A stretch of DNA of 8,437 bases from Mycoplasmatota bacterium (GTDB taxonomy: Bacteria > Bacillota_I > Bacilli_A > RF39 > UBA660): assembly GCA_012840755.1 (NCBI GenBank), contig DUWA01000196.1, positions 1 to 8,437 on the forward strand. Direction: 5' to 3'. This document shows, in pieces, positions 7,433 through 8,437 of this stretch; position 1 is the first letter of the stretch, and every line of letters begins with the position of its first letter. Under the pieces are notes generated by a model. It saw only the letters and a program-made list of their open reading frames with translations. It made no database searches and was not told the DNA's origin. Both the position numbers and the translations under genes were made by a program.

Positions 7433-7891
7433 TTAGAAATCGACTTTTTCTATATCATCTACTATTTCTAATTGTGATTCAATTATACTTTTTAATCTAC
7501 GTTTAAATATATTTATATTTCTTCTAAGCATATTGGCTTCATATTCTGTTTTTTCTGCCCTAATTAATGCCTCATTCACTATTCTACTAGCGTTTTTTCT
7601 AGCATCTTCTAATATGATTTCGCTTTCTTGGTGAGCCGTAACTTTCATTTGATCAGATGTTCGTTGAGCCATAATTATAGCTTTATTTAAAGTATCTTCC
7701 ATATTTTCGTAATGGCTTATTTTTTCTTTTAATATATTATATTCATACTCTATTATTTCAAGTTGGCTAATACGATCGTTCTTTTCTTTTAATTCTTGAA
7801 CCATATTTTCAACTTGGATTATTACCTTGTCTAAAAAAGCATTAACTTCTTCCGGATCATAACCTCTAATGGAACGACTAAATTTTTCCAT
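7433..7891 (-). CDS. divIVA: DivIVA, cell-division and polarity scaffold (short N-terminus)
   Basis: Coiled-coil peripheral membrane protein that gathers at septa and poles and recruits partner proteins. It has 152 aa against 164 in B. subtilis. The DivIVA signature SIRGYDPEEVNAFLDKV lies at residues 7-23; Ile8-Arg9 match the membrane-inserting Phe17-Arg18 of B. subtilis. The conserved ENMEDTLNKAIIMAQ (62-76) and a predicted long coiled coil (about 25-140, including EDARKNASRIVNEAL at 95-109) follow. The ATG at 7891 has GAGGTG upstream, and two in-frame stop codons (TAG, TGA) lie just before it, so no longer form is possible: the usual N-terminal LTPNDI-type segment is truly missing. It lies 28 nt after sepF, probably in one transcript, and immediately before the ileS T-box; no terminator separates them. 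Its last residues are VDF, as in SepF. Confidence 0.93.
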   Translation of the reverse strand: MEKFSRSIRGYDPEEVNAFLDKVIIQVENMVQELKEKNDRISQLEIIEYEYNILKEKISHYENMEDTLNKAIIMAQRTSDQMKVTAHQESEIILEDARKNASRIVNEALIRAEKTEYEANMLRRNINIFKRRLKSIIESQLEIVDDIEKVDF

Positions 7892-7919
7892 GAAAACACC
7901 TCACTAATTTTAGATAATT

Positions 7920-8333
7920 TTAAAAATCAACATTGATTTCATCATTATCATGAACTTCTTTTCCTTCTTTTTCATCTGTTATTTTACCTTCAACATTTAC
8001 ATTATTAGGTGTACATAAAAATATCCCGCCACCTATTTTTTGTAAATCTCCATCAATAGCATATATGGTTCCACTAAGGAAATCAACTATTCTCTTTGCT
8101 TGTTCTGGTGTAACTCTTTTTAAATTAACAACAACTGTGTTTCTTCTTTTTAAATAGTCAGCAACTTGTTGTGACTCTGAGTATGCACGTGGTTCTAATA
8201 AAATCATTTTACTAGTTCCGTCTTCCCCAATTGCCTCTTCTCTATTAACCTCGTAGAATTCATCACCGCTTATATCACCGTCAAATATATTTTTTTCTTC
8301 ATCTTTAAATAAATTTTTTAAGCTGAAAGCCAT
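7920..8333 (-). CDS. sepF: SepF, FtsZ membrane anchor and division protein
   Basis: Cytoplasmic division protein that binds FtsZ, forms rings and attaches the Z-ring to the membrane. I start it at ATG 8333 (137 aa; B. subtilis about 150), because AGGAGG (8345-8340) sits 6 nt before it. The ATG at 8351 lies upstream of that site and would translate it (MFRRNN). Residues 1-10 ([10 protein letters not shown]) fit the amphipathic membrane-targeting helix. Residues 11-40 form an acidic, probably flexible linker. The SepF core spans about 42-117, with [18 protein letters not shown] (45-62), VVVNLKR (67-73), [18 protein letters not shown] (79-96) and IFLCTPNNV (104-112). The tail is acidic and ends INVDF. 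divIVA follows after 28 nt. In B. subtilis, ylmG and ylmH lie between these genes; here they are absent. Confidence 0.96.
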   Translation of the reverse strand: MAFSLKNLFKDEEKNIFDGDISGDEFYEVNREEAIGEDGTSKMILLEPRAYSESQQVADYLKRRNTVVVNLKRVTPEQAKRIVDFLSGTIYAIDGDLQKIGGGIFLCTPNNVNVEGKITDEKEGKEVHDNDEINVDF

Positions 8334-8339
8334 ATTATT

Positions 8340-8345
8340 CCTCCT
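8340..8345 (-). promoter_or_regulatory. Ribosome binding site deciding the sepF start
   Basis: A perfect AGGAGG followed by AATAAT and the ATG at 8333. Because the upstream in-frame ATG (8351) lies before this site and reads through it, the shorter SepF is strongly preferred. Confidence 0.85.
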
Positions 8346-8371
8346 AAACATTTATAAATATCTCAAATACA

Positions 8372-8400
8372 ATTTTATCACATTAAATGTAAAAAGAAAA
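8372..8400 (-). promoter_or_regulatory. Candidate promoter for sepF-divIVA
   Basis: Extended -10 TGATAAAAT (8380-8372, with TAAAAT at 8377-8372), and a weak -35 TTTTCT (8400-8395) at 17 nt. The leader would be about 30 nt. The upstream gene lies outside the window, so read-through from further up cannot be excluded. Confidence 0.4.
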
Positions 8401-8437
8401 CATTTTTATTTACTTTTATAAAATTACATTTTATATA

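Noticed and set aside
7422..7510. Promoter for ileS inside the end of divIVA (TATAAT at 7487-7482, TATGAT at 7427-7422)
   Set aside because: Neither has a recognisable -35 at 16-18 nt, and the second overlaps the base of T-box stem I. A/T-rich coding sequence yields such matches easily.
8380..8390. Palindrome ACATTTAATGT before sepF
   Set aside because: Arms of only 5 bp in A/T-rich DNA that overlap the candidate -10; too short to claim an operator without conservation data.
1..8437. Defence island, CRISPR, transposon or prophage content
   Set aside because: No regularly spaced repeats, transposase, nuclease, integrase or phage motifs are present; all genes belong to recognised cellular families.

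Overview
This is a very A+T-rich window in which every supportable gene reads on the minus strand. It suggests a low-G+C Gram-positive bacterium of the Bacilli, perhaps one of the uncultured gut lineages near the RF39/Erysipelotrichia/Mollicutes border. The evidence is the sepF-divIVA-ileS order typical of Firmicutes, a T-box leader, strong AGGAGG-type ribosome binding sites, and use of the standard genetic code (Trp encoded by TGG, no in-frame TGA in the genes). The exact lineage is inference.

In transcription order (right to left): sepF (8333-7920) and divIVA (7891-7433) form a cell-division pair 28 nt apart. Next comes an isoleucine T-box leader (about 7424-7224) with its own terminator, then ileS (7169-4428), which ends in a terminator hairpin whose loop contains the ileS stop codon. 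A separate unit follows, a P-type cation ATPase of the CtpE-like type (4306-1982), with a good promoter of its own. After a 196-nt spacer with a small inverted repeat and a candidate promoter comes a Y-family (DinB-like) translesion polymerase with a C-terminal clamp-binding motif (1773-574). At the left edge is the first 179 codons of a type IV pilin-like protein (539-1), 34 nt after the polymerase and cut by the window end.

How they fit together: SepF anchors and organises FtsZ, and DivIVA marks curved or septal membrane. ileS is tied to this cluster by position but is gated by uncharged tRNA-Ile through the T-box, which begins only about 10 nt after the divIVA stop. The ATPase, polymerase and pilin are accessory functions (ion transport, damage tolerance, surface structure) with no evident functional link to one another.

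I found no CRISPR array, insertion sequence, phage gene, tRNA or rRNA, and no clear undescribed multi-gene system. The points most worth a second look are the pilin-like protein with an adhesin-like C-terminal part, the shortened DivIVA N-terminus, the missing ylmG/ylmH genes, the T-box packed against divIVA, and helically spaced GATAT repeats before the ATPase promoter. No gene-free stretch exceeds 300 bases.
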